A stretch of DNA of 64,000 nt from Aurifilum marmelostoma (taxonomy: Eukaryota; Ascomycota; Sordariomycetes; Diaporthales; Cryphonectriaceae): NCBI GenBank assembly GCA_027559495.1, contig JAMXSV010000026.1:1116001-1180000 (forward strand), read 5' to 3'. Both the position numbers and the translations under genes were made by a program. Position 1 is the first letter of the stretch. Each line of letters starts with the position of its first letter. This document shows, one piece after another, positions 13,001 to 23,719 of this stretch. A model generated the notes under the pieces. It saw only the letters and a program-made list of their open reading frames with translations, searched no databases and was not told the DNA's origin.

Positions 13001-13554
13001 ACCGCCTGAGCTCCCAGATCGATACCTCTCGCGACAAGCTGCTGACACTGACACACAAAGTAGTCAGACTGTCAGATAGATGTGATGAAAGGATAGAGAT
13101 GATGAATGAAGCTATCTAATGACTTCATCAAGTGTGACCTACTTGACTTGAACCGCATTCTGTGCCGTTTCCAACAGCTAATAATTAATTACCGCGTTTT
13201 GAAAGTCTAGTGAGCAAGAGTTGCCTACCAAGATATCAAGCTTGAAATATAAATTGTTCCATCTTTAATAATTACCTCACTCAGTTCTAAGGACTGAATT
13301 TATAGGATTATCCAATACCCATTCATTACCAATCGGATAAATCCAATACATGGCTCTTCAACTACCCTAGGGTATTGTGAGTGCAAATGCTTTCGATCAT
13401 GGGATGTTGTCGAAAGTCCCCAGGGCTCAGCAATTCTCATTCCAAAACTATATATCATCCCACAAGCCAAATAAAGCATACTTGGACAATCAACGCCCCA
13501 GAACCCTTACTCCGAGAGAAAGAAAAAAAGACAGAAATAAAAAAAGACAAAACC
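10081..13554. other. Gene-free region upstream of the Nrp1-like gene
   Basis: About 3.5 kb with no supported gene. The part nearest 10080 is probably promoter and 5' leader. Notable contents are an AAAT-type patch (11250-11279), a CA run (11568-11586), a poly-C run (11619-11635), poly-T near 11886-11896 and CT-rich stretches near 12530-12570. From about 13100 the base composition becomes more AT-rich, leading into the degenerate stretch downstream. A perfect 12-bp palindrome, TACCCTAGGGTA, lies near 13363. Confidence 0.5.
11619..11635. repeat. Poly-C run of about 17 bases beside a CA/CT tract
   Basis: A (CA)n stretch at 11568-11586 is followed by CT-rich sequence and then an uninterrupted C run. 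This is one of several dozen long C or G homopolymers in the window. Confidence 0.9.
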
Positions 13555-13887
13555 CTAGCCAACTCCCTTCATAAGATCCCGCCATGATTCTACTGCAGCG
13601 AGCCACCTGCACCTGCCGCACTCGTCCTTGTTGGGCTTCTCGGTCCAACCAATCATGCCCTCGAGGTTGCAGTTATACCCGTACGTCGTGCCAGCGCACT
13701 TGTTCTTGGCCGCCCTGGCCGCGACCTCTGTCGGCGGCGGGCCTCGCTAGGGTTTCGGGGACGGCGCCCAGGAGGCAGAGGGCGAAGACGACGGCTGTGT
13801 GGTGAAGGTCAGGGTGTTATAATTATACTAGATAGCATTTCTGGTTGGAGGTTAGGTTGGGTACTGACCGTGAGTGAAAGAAGGCAT
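13555..13887 (-). pseudogene. Small secreted cysteine-containing protein, frameshifted
   Basis: The ATG at 13887-13885 opens a 19-nt exon followed by a 74-bp intron (13868-13795, donor GTCAGT, acceptor CAG). The join encodes a clear signal peptide, MPSFTHAVVFALCLLGAVP. In that frame translation stops at a TAA at 13675-13673, after about 46 residues. A second frame from about 13740 down to a TAG at 13557-13555 encodes an ordinary-looking mature region with four Cys, including KNKCAGTTYGYNCNLEG and KDECGRC. It has a TAG just upstream, so it cannot be entered directly. One extra base near the GC-rich stretch at 13735-13750 would account for the break. I infer a small secreted protein of unknown family broken by a one-base indel, or a sequencing error. 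Without the extra base it would be about 85 residues. Confidence 0.6.
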
Positions 13888-14555
13888 CTTGATGGTTACT
13901 CCGATGTTCTGATGGGGAGATGGAGACTAATTAGGTTGTCGTTTACGGCGAGATCGGTGGGATCTGGGAGGTGGATGGTTTATATGGAACAGAGAATTCG
14001 GCTTGAAGGTGCAGGCAAGACTGTCTGATGAACCAGGAAAGGTGAACTGAACAGATGATTAAAGAGATGATTGGAGATGATGCTGTTCACTTTGGCTTTG
14101 GGAGAGGTGTCCCAAGCATCGTACTTATACCCGATGTCAATGGATGGCTCGCTCATTGCGTGTCTGTGTGATAGGATCTATCAACACATTGGTCCCACGC
14201 CATGGATCCTATTTTCTCAGACATCATCTCCAAGCTTACTGTAATTAGTCTCGAGGTGATGGGACGAAGCCTGGTCCCAAAAACACTACCTGAAAGTCTT
14301 GCTGCTCTTCATAACGACGCCTTTGTCAACTGCTACTTGAGAAGTATGCAATGACACCATAGGCAGTGCATCCTCAGTAACGTACGGTATTGTGTACCTG
14401 AACCATGGTAGAGCCTCGACGAGAATCCTGCCAGCCACATCATCGCTAGGAGTCAGTCAACTGTCAGATCGCAGATGGGGCAACATTCGGCTACGTTTGA
14501 AATGGTGAAGGAAGTCTTCCCCGCATAAGCTATTCGCGGCGTATACCCTATTTCT

Positions 14556-14738
14556 TCAGGATGTGCTCTCGGCCAGGATGACAATCTCGATGCAAAACCA
14601 TCCAGGCTGAGAGGTCAATAGGTCTTGTGAGATAGTATTGGTGGAGTTGGAGCCATTGGGGATGATGGATACAGAATCATGCCCCCCCCTGGATGGATAA
14701 GAAGTCATCAATATGCAAATGGCCGCCAGCCGAGTCAT
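14556..14738 (-). other. Short ORF with hydrophobic N-terminus, unrecognised
   Basis: A 60-codon frame starts at a true ATG with an N-terminus that could act as a weak signal peptide (MTRLAAICILMTSYP), followed by Ser/Asn/Thr-rich sequence. No splice continuation or family resemblance was found. It overlaps an antisense frame of similar length, so chance is a good explanation. It is recorded only because small secreted proteins in such regions are easily missed. Confidence 0.15.
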
Positions 14739-15606
14739 TCAGTGAGGACCATCTGTCGTCTGGACTTCGTAATTATTCGAAAATGATCTCTCAGGGTAGC
14801 CCGGGGCCGGACGCCCCAGCATGCATTGTGTTCACCAAAGACTATTACTCTTGTGGTAGAAGCAACACCCAGGTATCTGATTTTGGCACCTCAACTTGCA
14901 AAGGCAGCTCTCACGTGACAAGTAATTAGATCCTTATTGAACATATTCTCAATTTTGCCTCTCGTGAGAATTTCGTGTACATAGGAGGGATTCGCTTGAC
15001 TACCGACATGGGATGGCGGTATATGGGGCGCTGGATGACCAGCAGAACCAACAGCCATCTATGCAGCAACGGAAGTGGGTAACCACAACTATATTTGTTT
15101 CGCGAGAAAATACAGGCTATTTGCAGGCCCTCGGCTCTGAGGCTGACACCAGAACCAAGGTACGATCACATAGCAACGCAAGTGGATCTGCGTAGTATAT
15201 AGACAAGAGCTGAGCGGGAACGGCTGGCTTCATTAGGGCTAATTATTGGTATCTGAATATGGGGCATGCTTTCACTTATTCACTATTTGAACACTACGTT
15301 CAGGGTAATCTGTGGGGCAACCGCAGTGTGACCGCTATAAGACCACAGGGTTTCCTCGCGCTATTCTGATAAAGAAGGCGGTCAGCTACTGCAGAAAGTT
15401 GAGAGCAACTTCAGCTTGTGTAAGCGGCTGGGAATTCTTATACTTATATATAAACTATAACTTCGCTTGTCCCTCTTAGCCAGTCCTCTAATTATCTCAG
15501 GGGCCAATCGCTGCTACCTGCATAACCACCCCTTCAAGCCTGCTGCATCTGCTCCTGTCACATCGGCGACGAACATATCTTATGGAAACAGAGAGGGGAA
15601 AAAAAT

Positions 15607-15706
15607 TACCGGGCCCTGGATTCGAACCTGGCACTCGACGTCCCTTTCGGGCACACTGCAAATACATGTGTGTCATTGCCGAATGTTGCCACTACACCAG
15701 CCCGGA
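15607..15706 (-). tRNA. tRNA-Glu-like element, probably a pseudogene
   Basis: Read on the minus strand, the 5' half TCCGGGC-TG-GTGTAGTGGCA-ACAT has a 7-nt acceptor strand. Its D arm is well formed: 4 bp, A14, G18G19 and A21, matching the A-box seen in fungal tRNA-Glu. The 3' end carries a B-box, GGTTCGAATCC, and the matching acceptor strand GCCCGGT, followed closely by a T7 run that could terminate Pol III. Defects are visible: a U-U mismatch at the acceptor end, an A-A mismatch in the T stem, no T33 before any plausible anticodon, and about 20 extra bases in the anticodon region. It could be a decayed tRNA gene or the head of a tRNA-derived SINE. I assign no anticodon. Confidence 0.4.
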
Positions 15707-16378
15707 AATGGAGTACAAGTATGCGTAATTCATACTTCTACTTGTATAGACTTCCTGAAAGGAGTCATCATATAAGTAGCAGCTCGATAGCGCGGTCTTC
15801 TAGCTGTCGCTTAGACCAACCTCTCGGTTCAGAGCTTATAAGTCGTGCTGCTGTGGTGGCCAGTTCGGTGTGGTGTGGTGTGCCTCGGGTTTAAGAAGAT
15901 GGCGGGTGTTAAAGTTCCTCGCATATAAAAGGACCACCCACCAACAGATTCACTTTCAGATACAAAACAGCAACACATTCTTAGCTTTTTTTTTTTTTTT
16001 TTTTCATACGCAGAAATGGTAGAAAGATGCTGTGCTGGAACCCACTCTTCTATCGAGCCTAACAGCTCTCCCTATTGGTTCGTTAGTACTAAAGGTACCT
16101 ACCTAAACGGGTCCCTTGGGCTCTTCTAAAGTAGCGCTGCGATTATAAGCCTTGACTGCGGACATAGAAAAGAGATCAAAGCCTAGGATGCGCCGTCCAC
16201 TGCTATCCAAGCCACAGTCTATAGTGATCTGTGATGCTCGGAAGGAAACAAAAGAACTATAGCTGCATACGCGCGCCTCCTGTGCTATAATCTACAGAAT
16301 ATAGGATGCAATACTCCGGAACTTATCAGTTCCCGAGGCTACCCTGAGAGGCTTAAACGGCGCAGCGATTTCAGGCCT

Positions 16379-16423
16379 TACTATTCCTGCGGTGCGGGTG
16401 GTTATGTAAGCACCTCCTGCCCA
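16379..16423 (+). mobile_element. Possible retroelement CCHC zinc-knuckle relic
   Basis: One frame reads YYSCGAGGYVSTSCP. This lines up with a retroelement CCHC knuckle (C-x2-C-x4-H-x4-C), with the first Cys replaced by Tyr and the His replaced by Tyr. Both changes would be C:G to T:A transitions, the type that repeat-induced point mutation makes. The frame is short and nothing else of an element is clear, so this is a weak call. Confidence 0.25.
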
Positions 16424-17097
16424 TCAGGCACTGAAGGAGCGATCAGGGCTCGGGGGACTCAACAAAGCTTGTTCTGTTTCTTTAGGTTTTCGGATCCGTG
16501 GCTCACCTACATTTTCCATCTTCACCGCCCTGATGGCCATAGCTCTTTCGATCTCCCTCGTCCACAGTCCTGCACCCGAGTGTTTGTTGGTCGGTGCGGA
16601 TTCAACTAGGCGGCTCCATTGCTCGCAGCACAGCACGGCACAACGGTCGGTCCCCACCATGTCTGTTGTCCTCATGCTCAGTCTCACTCGTCCACCATGA
16701 ACGGAGGTGAGAGAGGGAGAGTGCTCGAAGCTTCATCCCAATTACGTCCCCGGGACTGGCAGTGATCGGATCGGGAAGACCCGTGACTCAACGGTCCGGT
16801 AGCAGTACATGATCGTGCATTCGCGCTGCATATAGGCGAGTCAATATCGGTATGGATCCATGCCGCACAGTGCACCACATTCATACCAAAAAGTCCATGC
16901 TCGCATTATCTCTGTAGAGTCGTATCCGTGAATAGCACAAAATGAAGAAGACCGCGCTGACACCTCCTCACGTGTTGAATAGAAATCTCCCGCCCTCCCA
17001 CCCCTCACAAGAAACAACAAGAAACTGGATCACAGAGAAGATCAACCATCTCATCAAAAAGGCATTCCGATACCAAAGACCTGTTGCCCTTCCTCGC

Positions 17098-18108
17098 TCA
17101 TTTGAACCCCAAGGGACACTGCATCTTCTTGGTTGTCATGGTCTTCTCAGACGGTTTCATCTGCTCGAACATGTCCTTTGGGTCGAACCATATCTCGAGG
17201 TTCGTGATGCGGAACTTGTCGTCCACTCTCGCAACCGTCAGCCCCTGGATATCTAGGATCTGGTTGTGTGCCTTGATCGTCACCGTGTCCCCGTCCTCGT
17301 TCTTGCCGACATAGTCGCCCTTCATCCAGCCCCAGTGACGCCACTTGCAAACCACAACTGGCGGTCCGCTGTAGACCTCCAAGACCTCCCACGCAAAGTT
17401 AGGCATCATATCCCGGAACACCTTGTGGCTCTCATCAAACTCGGAGAATTTGGGGCCATAATATCTGTTGGGCGCTATGACGGCGCTGTACGTTCCCCTG
17501 CGATGACGACTGCTGTTAGCTCACCTGGTGGCGGCCCAGCAGAGCGACAGGAAAGGACGATATGGAGACCTTATATGGCCCACTCACACTTTCAGCATGT
17601 GTGCTGCGTCCTGGGGTGCACCACCATTGCATGAGAAGGTGTACTTCTCAGGGTCGACAGTCCTCCACTCGGATACGTCGAGCTTGTGGGAAGCTTCGAC
17701 CTCCCAGTTCTTGACCAGGTTCTCGACCATGGCCTCGAGCGAACCGGGAGCATGATTGGACCTCCTCTCTGTCGAGTATCCGTCAGACGAGGCTCAGGAG
17801 GGAGGGGGCTTATAGACTGGAGTCTGTCATACCTGTCGCCCACATCTGCCTCGTTACACGATAGTCCGGGGGACCACCGAACCGCCACTTCACGTCGTCT
17901 TTAGCCTGCCCAACACCAACCATCAGCCAAGACTCCTAAAAAGATCACGGGGGAAGGCTCAGACATATGAGACACATACCACGGCATCTGCATCCAGCAT
18001 GTAGTCTGGGAAGGGGGAAGGGGGCTGGCTCGCTTCTTTCTTTTCCTCTGCCTCGTTCCAACCAAGAAGCCTGCCGAGGCCTGGGATACTCTGGAAGAAA
18101 CTCGCCAT
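17098..18108 (-). CDS. Pathogen-related protein homologue (SnoaL/NTF2-like fold)
   Basis: Four exons on the minus strand: 18108-17980, 17905-17833, 17768-17588 and 17497-17098, giving 260 residues. Introns of 74, 64 and 90 bp have donors GTATGT, GTATGA and GTGAGT, and every junction preserves frame. The product matches from end to end the family named after barley 'pathogen-related protein'. Diagnostic segments are FPDYMLDADAV, then VKWRFGGPPDYRVTRQMW, MVENLVKNWEVEASHK, HMLKVGTYSAVIAPNRYY, MMPNFAWEVLEVYSGPPVV and KWRHWGWMKGDYVG. The fold is a SnoaL-like alpha+beta barrel. The biochemical function is not established in plants or fungi that I know of. No signal peptide is seen, so it is probably cytosolic. 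It stands alone, with several kilobases of gene-free DNA on both sides. The start precedes a well-formed N-terminal helix, MASFFQSIPGLGRLLGW. Confidence 0.9.
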
Positions 18109-21100
18109 GGTGTTCCTGGGTGTGGTGTGTGAGATCGAAGGACAAGAAGTTGAGGAAGCCAAAACGTCATCGAGCAGTTCTGTGGCGACGACCGCTGACT
18201 TTATAGTACGCACCGCGCCAACTACAGGGTGACGCCAACCAGCCGCACATCCCTTGGGCTTTTTCTCGGTATTTCCTTTTGCACCTCCCTTGCATATCAG
18301 AAAGACCAAAGGCCCAAAAGCAATTTCGGGCTCGCAGACTGGCCGCTGTCGACCCATTTCAGGTTTCTAAACTATTTCAGCTGATCATTGCGCTGCAAGT
18401 CATTGCCTTTCCCTCTTCAGGGGGCGGCCGCAAGGTTCCTCCAGAGACAACCCCCCTCCCCTCCCGTCAGAGGTCATGTACTGTGTACGGTGCGATCTCC
18501 CGAGCTGTCTCTCGCATCTCCGCAACTTGTGTACCTAGTGGCGTCCCACAGAGTCGTGCCTAATGTGGTGCCGACTGAGACATTCGCCCGGCGGGATCTC
18601 GTGCGCGGCCAACCACAGGAGATCGAGAATCTGCAAGGCGTTCTGCCACTATCTCACCCCCCCTCTGTGCGCTTGAGCAATTTCTGAGCGGCTTTTGGGT
18701 CCCTCGGCGGTCAAGGGCGTCCTCAGAAACCAGCCACACGAATCAGACGGTTCATGCATGGGATCAGCCTCTTCCGTTCCCAGCTGGCACCGGGATCGAG
18801 ACGCCCTCAAGGTCCCTCGAATCAGCAAGATTGCACGGTACACAACCACGGCCCAGGCATTGCCGACATGGCTTGGGAGTTCCACGCCAATACCGTGGGC
18901 GCTTTAGGCGAGGCATCAGAAGCAAAGCGGCCGGGCCTGATAGGGTGATCCGCGCAAAAGCAATGAGGAGCAGCGAGCCGCCCGATCGCTCGAATCCTTG
19001 GTGGCTTTCCCCCATGCCGCTCCTCCAGGACGGGTGAGACTCTTGTCTTGGTCGTGCTAAGAATGACTAACGTGGCGCCGCACACGCGAGTATCCCCCCC
19101 CCCCCCGTCGAACCTGGGCCCTGGAAAGCACGTGGCAACGACGAGCAACGGCCAGGGTGCTAGTGGGAGCACTGCGCGCCATACCCACGCATGTTTCACT
19201 TATTCTGGTATCGAGGGAGGATTCGCTTGTGTAGAAGGAATCTAGAAGCCCAAATTGTATGGTCTCGCCATTTCACTCGTGCATTGGCATGCTCATCTCT
19301 AAGTGGGTGAGTTGATCTGACCATTTGTTCATAGTCTCATTTCTTTTGATATTTGATTTTTTGCTTCCCGCGTCCAAGCCTCCACTGACTTTCTTCTGCG
19401 GCCTGCCCTCTACAGTGCGCCCTGCCCTGTCGACACGGGTCCTTGGACCACTGGGAGAAAATCCCACGCCGGCTCCTCCCCGTCCGTCCGCATATATGAT
19501 CTTAATTACCCCGGAGGATCCGTATGCGAACGGCATATTTCACGTGGCGGGTGGGCTCGCACCCTTGTCGCACAGACGAGGCCATTCGAACACCCACTGA
19601 TGCTTTTTCTGAAGCACCTTGCTGACGGGATCTGAGTCATTCTCTTGACTCCTAACGATGAGAAGATAAGCGCAGACATAGTTCTGTCTCATAGTCGTTG
19701 TTTGCTCGGTACGCTGCGGCGGCAGGTCCTGGAGTGCTGGCGGGAGTTCCATAAGATGGTCGCTCGGGGGCCCTTGCGACAAAGGACAGGAGACGCGGCA
19801 GCAGATGTCCCTCCCTCCCTTGTCTCTCAAGCTAGGCGGAACAACAGATCAGGCCAGAGAAGAACACTGGGAGAGTGGTATGCCTCATGGTCATGCTTGA
19901 GCCATCTCCCTGCCTAGATGTGCCGTCTGGCCTGCCCTCCTACTGACGGCTCTCCACCCGGCCTCTCTCGCACCCATCGTTGAGGCCGAGGTCGTCGTGC
20001 GTCTTGAACCGGGTTCCCTTCTTCTGATGGACCATGCATGTCTTGGGACAACACGTGCGCCTTTCCTGTTTGAGGTCCGATGGAATGTGTCTTAGCTGAC
20101 ATGCAGAGGCACTATCCACGTGGTAGTCTTCAAGGCCGTTACATTGACGTCTCTCAGAAGCAAGATGGCTCCGTGCCTCTGCTCCCAGTGGAGGAAGGGG
20201 TCCGCGCTGGAGCGGGGTGGTTTATGGAGCTACAATTGTCTGGCGTCAACGTGGTGGGAGAGCGTGGAGTCCCCACCCCGGCTCGCGAAAGTCAAAGCTG
20301 CCGTTTCCTAATGTCTCTCGCGACTTCGCCCAGCAGACATCTGGTCTAGCAGCGTCCTTGCTTGTTCTCAAGCGCAAGATTATGTGATTGTGCCCTGTTT
20401 TTGCGCGTTGCTTGCAGGTGGAGAAGCTTCATACTTCTCCCCTTCTCCCCAGGCCATACGCTGACCCTGCACGCCAGACAGCCGACCTTACAGTATCGTT
20501 CCCAAGGTATCTGGATAAGTAGACACCAATGTTAAATTGGACCTGAAAATCTCAGCACACTTTCATAACTTGTGCGTCCCAAGCTGAGACCTGCAAATGC
20601 TTGGAGGAATTCAACCTCGTCATCCACGAATTGGCACCACTGGGGGTGCCGTCTCAGTTTGGCACCCACCAATCTACTGTTGGCCGACTCTCTCGACATG
20701 TCCAAGAAGCGCACGTTTCTCGAGCTTGCTCTCCTCAGTGTCCTGACATTTCCCCGCAAGCAGCCACCCATCTCAACACCCTTCTGTGTGCCTCAGCTGA
20801 CCCACGTGTCTGTGGTGCCCAGTACCGCCTTGTACGGTTGCATGTGTCACAGGCTGCGACAGGTACTTTGGGCTCAACATTGCACTGACCATCATGGGGT
20901 TGTAAGCGCTGATGCCTCCCGGGCCCGAGCTGTTCCAACCTGGACAACTTTAGCGCTTTCGCTTTCGCTTCCTTTCCTTTTTCTTTCTTTCTTCTTCTTT
21001 TTTATTTTATTTTTTACTTGCCTCCCCTTCCCTCTCTTCTTTTTCTGTTTTTTTTTTCCCTTCTCGCCTCGTATGGCTGACCAGTGCATCTGCAAGTAGA

Positions 21101-23719
21101 TGGGGTACGGGTGTCGTCCACGCCCTCTTCATCATTTTTCTACTACGCGGACATCAGTGTGCATAAGCGCGTGACGCCGCGCGAGAGGCGACAGGCAAGC
21201 CGCCAGGCCATACGTAGCTCCTGCGGCTCATGATTATGGCGAAGGAGAGGAACAATGCATAGCAGATGAGCTGAACTGGACTGACATGCTCGGGCTACTT
21301 GATGAGGGATCAATGTCTACGAGACTGCCGGGGAGAGAGGGCGGAGCCTTCACCGTGGGCTGTGAATCGCCCCCTATTGAACAGTATCTGTATTGCCATG
21401 GCCGGCGGGGGTTTCAGCTTCGACACACGGCGGCCCTTTCATCATGATACTCCCAACGTAGAGATTGCTTGTAGGACGGGAAGCCCTTGTAGTACAACTA
21501 GAATCTTGTAGCACCAGACTGCAAAAATTCAATCACGATTACGGAACAAAAGCCGAGCGAGGGCCAGAAGGGAAAGGCAACCCCCTTGCAAATCTGGGGG
21601 CTTGAGACATGGAGGAGCCTCTGCCTGCCGAGTGGTGACTCGACCTGCCATGGACAACATGACATGCAGGTGAAGTGATATCTAACGGAGCCGCGCCTGC
21701 ACGACGACGACGTCAACGGAGGCTAGACGTTGAGCAGATGGATCAATGATATCGCTCGAGACGCAGCTTGCAGGTCTAGGATAGCATTAGGTCTTCCACT
21801 AGCATGCAGGAGACAAGACCGTGGATGGGTAGTGTGTCTGCCTATTGGTGCATCGCTCGAAGCGCTGATTGATGTGCTGGAATGTGTAGCTAAAGCTGCC
21901 GGTGCGGAGAAAATGAAGAAGAAGGTGAAGAAGAAGAAAGAAGAAGAAAAAAAGAAAGAGGACAAAGTAAAAAAGGTAATCTAGTCGTCATTCCAAAAAT
22001 ACCATAATAAGAAAGAAAAAGATCAAAAGAAGAAACGAAGAGGAACAGGAACAGGGGGTTTCGCGGCTATACAGGGTTGCGAATTGAGTGCTAAGTAGTC
22101 GATACACCATTTCCTGTGTCGGAATGGCACTGAACTGTCACTGGACGGGCAGCATCCTGCGGGACTGTGACGTGTACATGGTACAGACCGGGGCTCTCCC
22201 TCCCCTCCTTCTCCTTCCCCCGGCGGCCCATCTGGCTCTTCCTCCTTGGCCTGCCACGCGAGTTGCTTCTCTCCTTCCCTACTCCCCTCCCCCCGCGCCG
22301 CTCGATGATCCCTGTCCATCCTGGCAGGTCGAGCTATCCAGCACGCTAAGGTAGCTGGGGGGTCCTCGTTCGTGCCTCTCGACAGCAGCCACGACTGTCT
22401 GCATGGTGCAGCAGGGCGTCGCGGCCGCGTCCAATGAAGCTCGAGGCGAGCTGCACCATCCCAAGGGACCTGTCGACATCTCCTCATCCTCGGCACCAGA
22501 GATTTTGCTGTGTTGGCACTCGGAAAAAAGAGAGAGAGAGAGGGAGGGAGTAGAGACACACTAGGGCAATTGAGGCGATGAGAGCAAAAGAAAAGAAGAA
22601 GTAAGAGAAACCGCCCTGGCAGATTTTGATTACTTTTTAATCTTTTTAATTATTTTCTTTTCCCCCCTCTCCTGTCCTGTTCGGCCCCAGCTCGCGATAC
22701 ATTGTGAGAAGAAGACAAGATTTTCGATTGTCTCTGCGCGGACCCTGGCTTGCCGTACTTCTCGGGACCGCGAATTCGAGACAGAGGGGAGAGAAAGTGG
22801 AGGAGAGAGCTTACTCGTGTCGACAAGGACAAGCTTTGCTGCCCTCGAGAAAGGAGGGGAGGGCAGATTGTGAATCTCAGCAGCCCGCCGCACCGGAGAT
22901 CTTGATTTTTCCATGACAGAAGCAACCTCTACAGTCTCCTGTCTGCCCCCGTCTCCATCAGTCGCCTTCCGGAATTGGTCCTCCAGCTGATCAAGGCCTG
23001 CTGCTTCTTCTGAGACATACAGCTTCCCCCCCCCCAACCACGGGTGGTGCCACAGGATTGTTACTGCGACCGATGCGACTATGACGCCCGATCGCTGCGA
23101 TTAATCGATTGTCTCTGCGGCTAGGATCAGATCACTCACATTTTGTTTGGTCTATCTGTCTATCTGGTCTTGTTTTGCCTCTGCGCCAATTCTGCAGGAT
23201 ACGGTAGCAGCAGGCAGTGAGACCAGTCTGCAGAGCAGTGTCACTTCGCGCGCATCCTTCAGTTTCGCTGGCCCGGCTCGATTGTTGGCCACGAGACCGC
23301 AGTTGCTACCACCGCGACTCCGACTGCGACCTGCCTTGGCCTGCCTTTGTCTCGTCGACACACACACACACACACACACACACATACCAGGCCTCGAATT
23401 GGGGACGTGATTGGGGGGGGAGTCCAAACGCAACCAAACGACCCCTCCCCCCCTCTCTACCCCCCCCCCAAATTCTCTCTTCGTCTGCCTTCTGCGACCA
23501 AGCAACCGGCATATCCGCATCCGCACGGATCCTGGCCCTGGCCCACGACCGAGCACAACCTACATACGACGTGCATACATGCTACCGCAGCGACATCCCA
23601 TCCCGCATCACGTCCCAAGTCCTCACCTGACAGGGCGCCCACCGCCCGCCAATATATATGATACGCCACACAGCAGTCGACAGCCTCTCCAAGGCGAACA
23701 CGCGCCAGAGGGTGGAGAC
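18109..23719. other. 5.6-kb region without a recognisable gene
   Basis: No frame here shows conserved motifs or a convincing exon chain. It contains a short poly-C run near 19090, T-rich tracts near 20960-21060, and a purine-rich block near 21910-21970 whose lysine/glutamate-rich translation is low complexity. Around 22600-22700 there is an AT-rich patch. A (CA)n microsatellite and C runs at 23350-23470 lie in the likely 5' leader of the next gene. Confidence 0.5.
23359..23384. repeat. (CA)13 microsatellite upstream of the 23.7-kb gene
   Basis: Perfect dinucleotide repeat in the probable promoter or 5' leader, followed within 100 bases by G and C homopolymers. Confidence 0.95.

Larger units (their letters stand above)
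13888..17097. other. Degenerate, partly AT-rich stretch with element relics
   Basis: I see no intact gene. Local AT-richness and scattered stops suggest decayed DNA. Inside it are the tRNA-like element and possible zinc-knuckle relic listed separately. Two short overlapping antisense frames also occur: 14556-14738 (-), 60 codons beginning with a hydrophobic MTRLAAICILMTSYP, and 14693-14929 (+), 78 codons with several Cys. Neither has a homologue I recognise. A T18-20 run lies near 15985-16004. Confidence 0.45.

Noticed and set aside
21730..21984. Lys/Glu-rich frame ending in KKKVKKKKEEEKKKEDK
   Set aside because: It starts at TTG rather than ATG, and its charged tail is a translated AAG/GAA purine tract.
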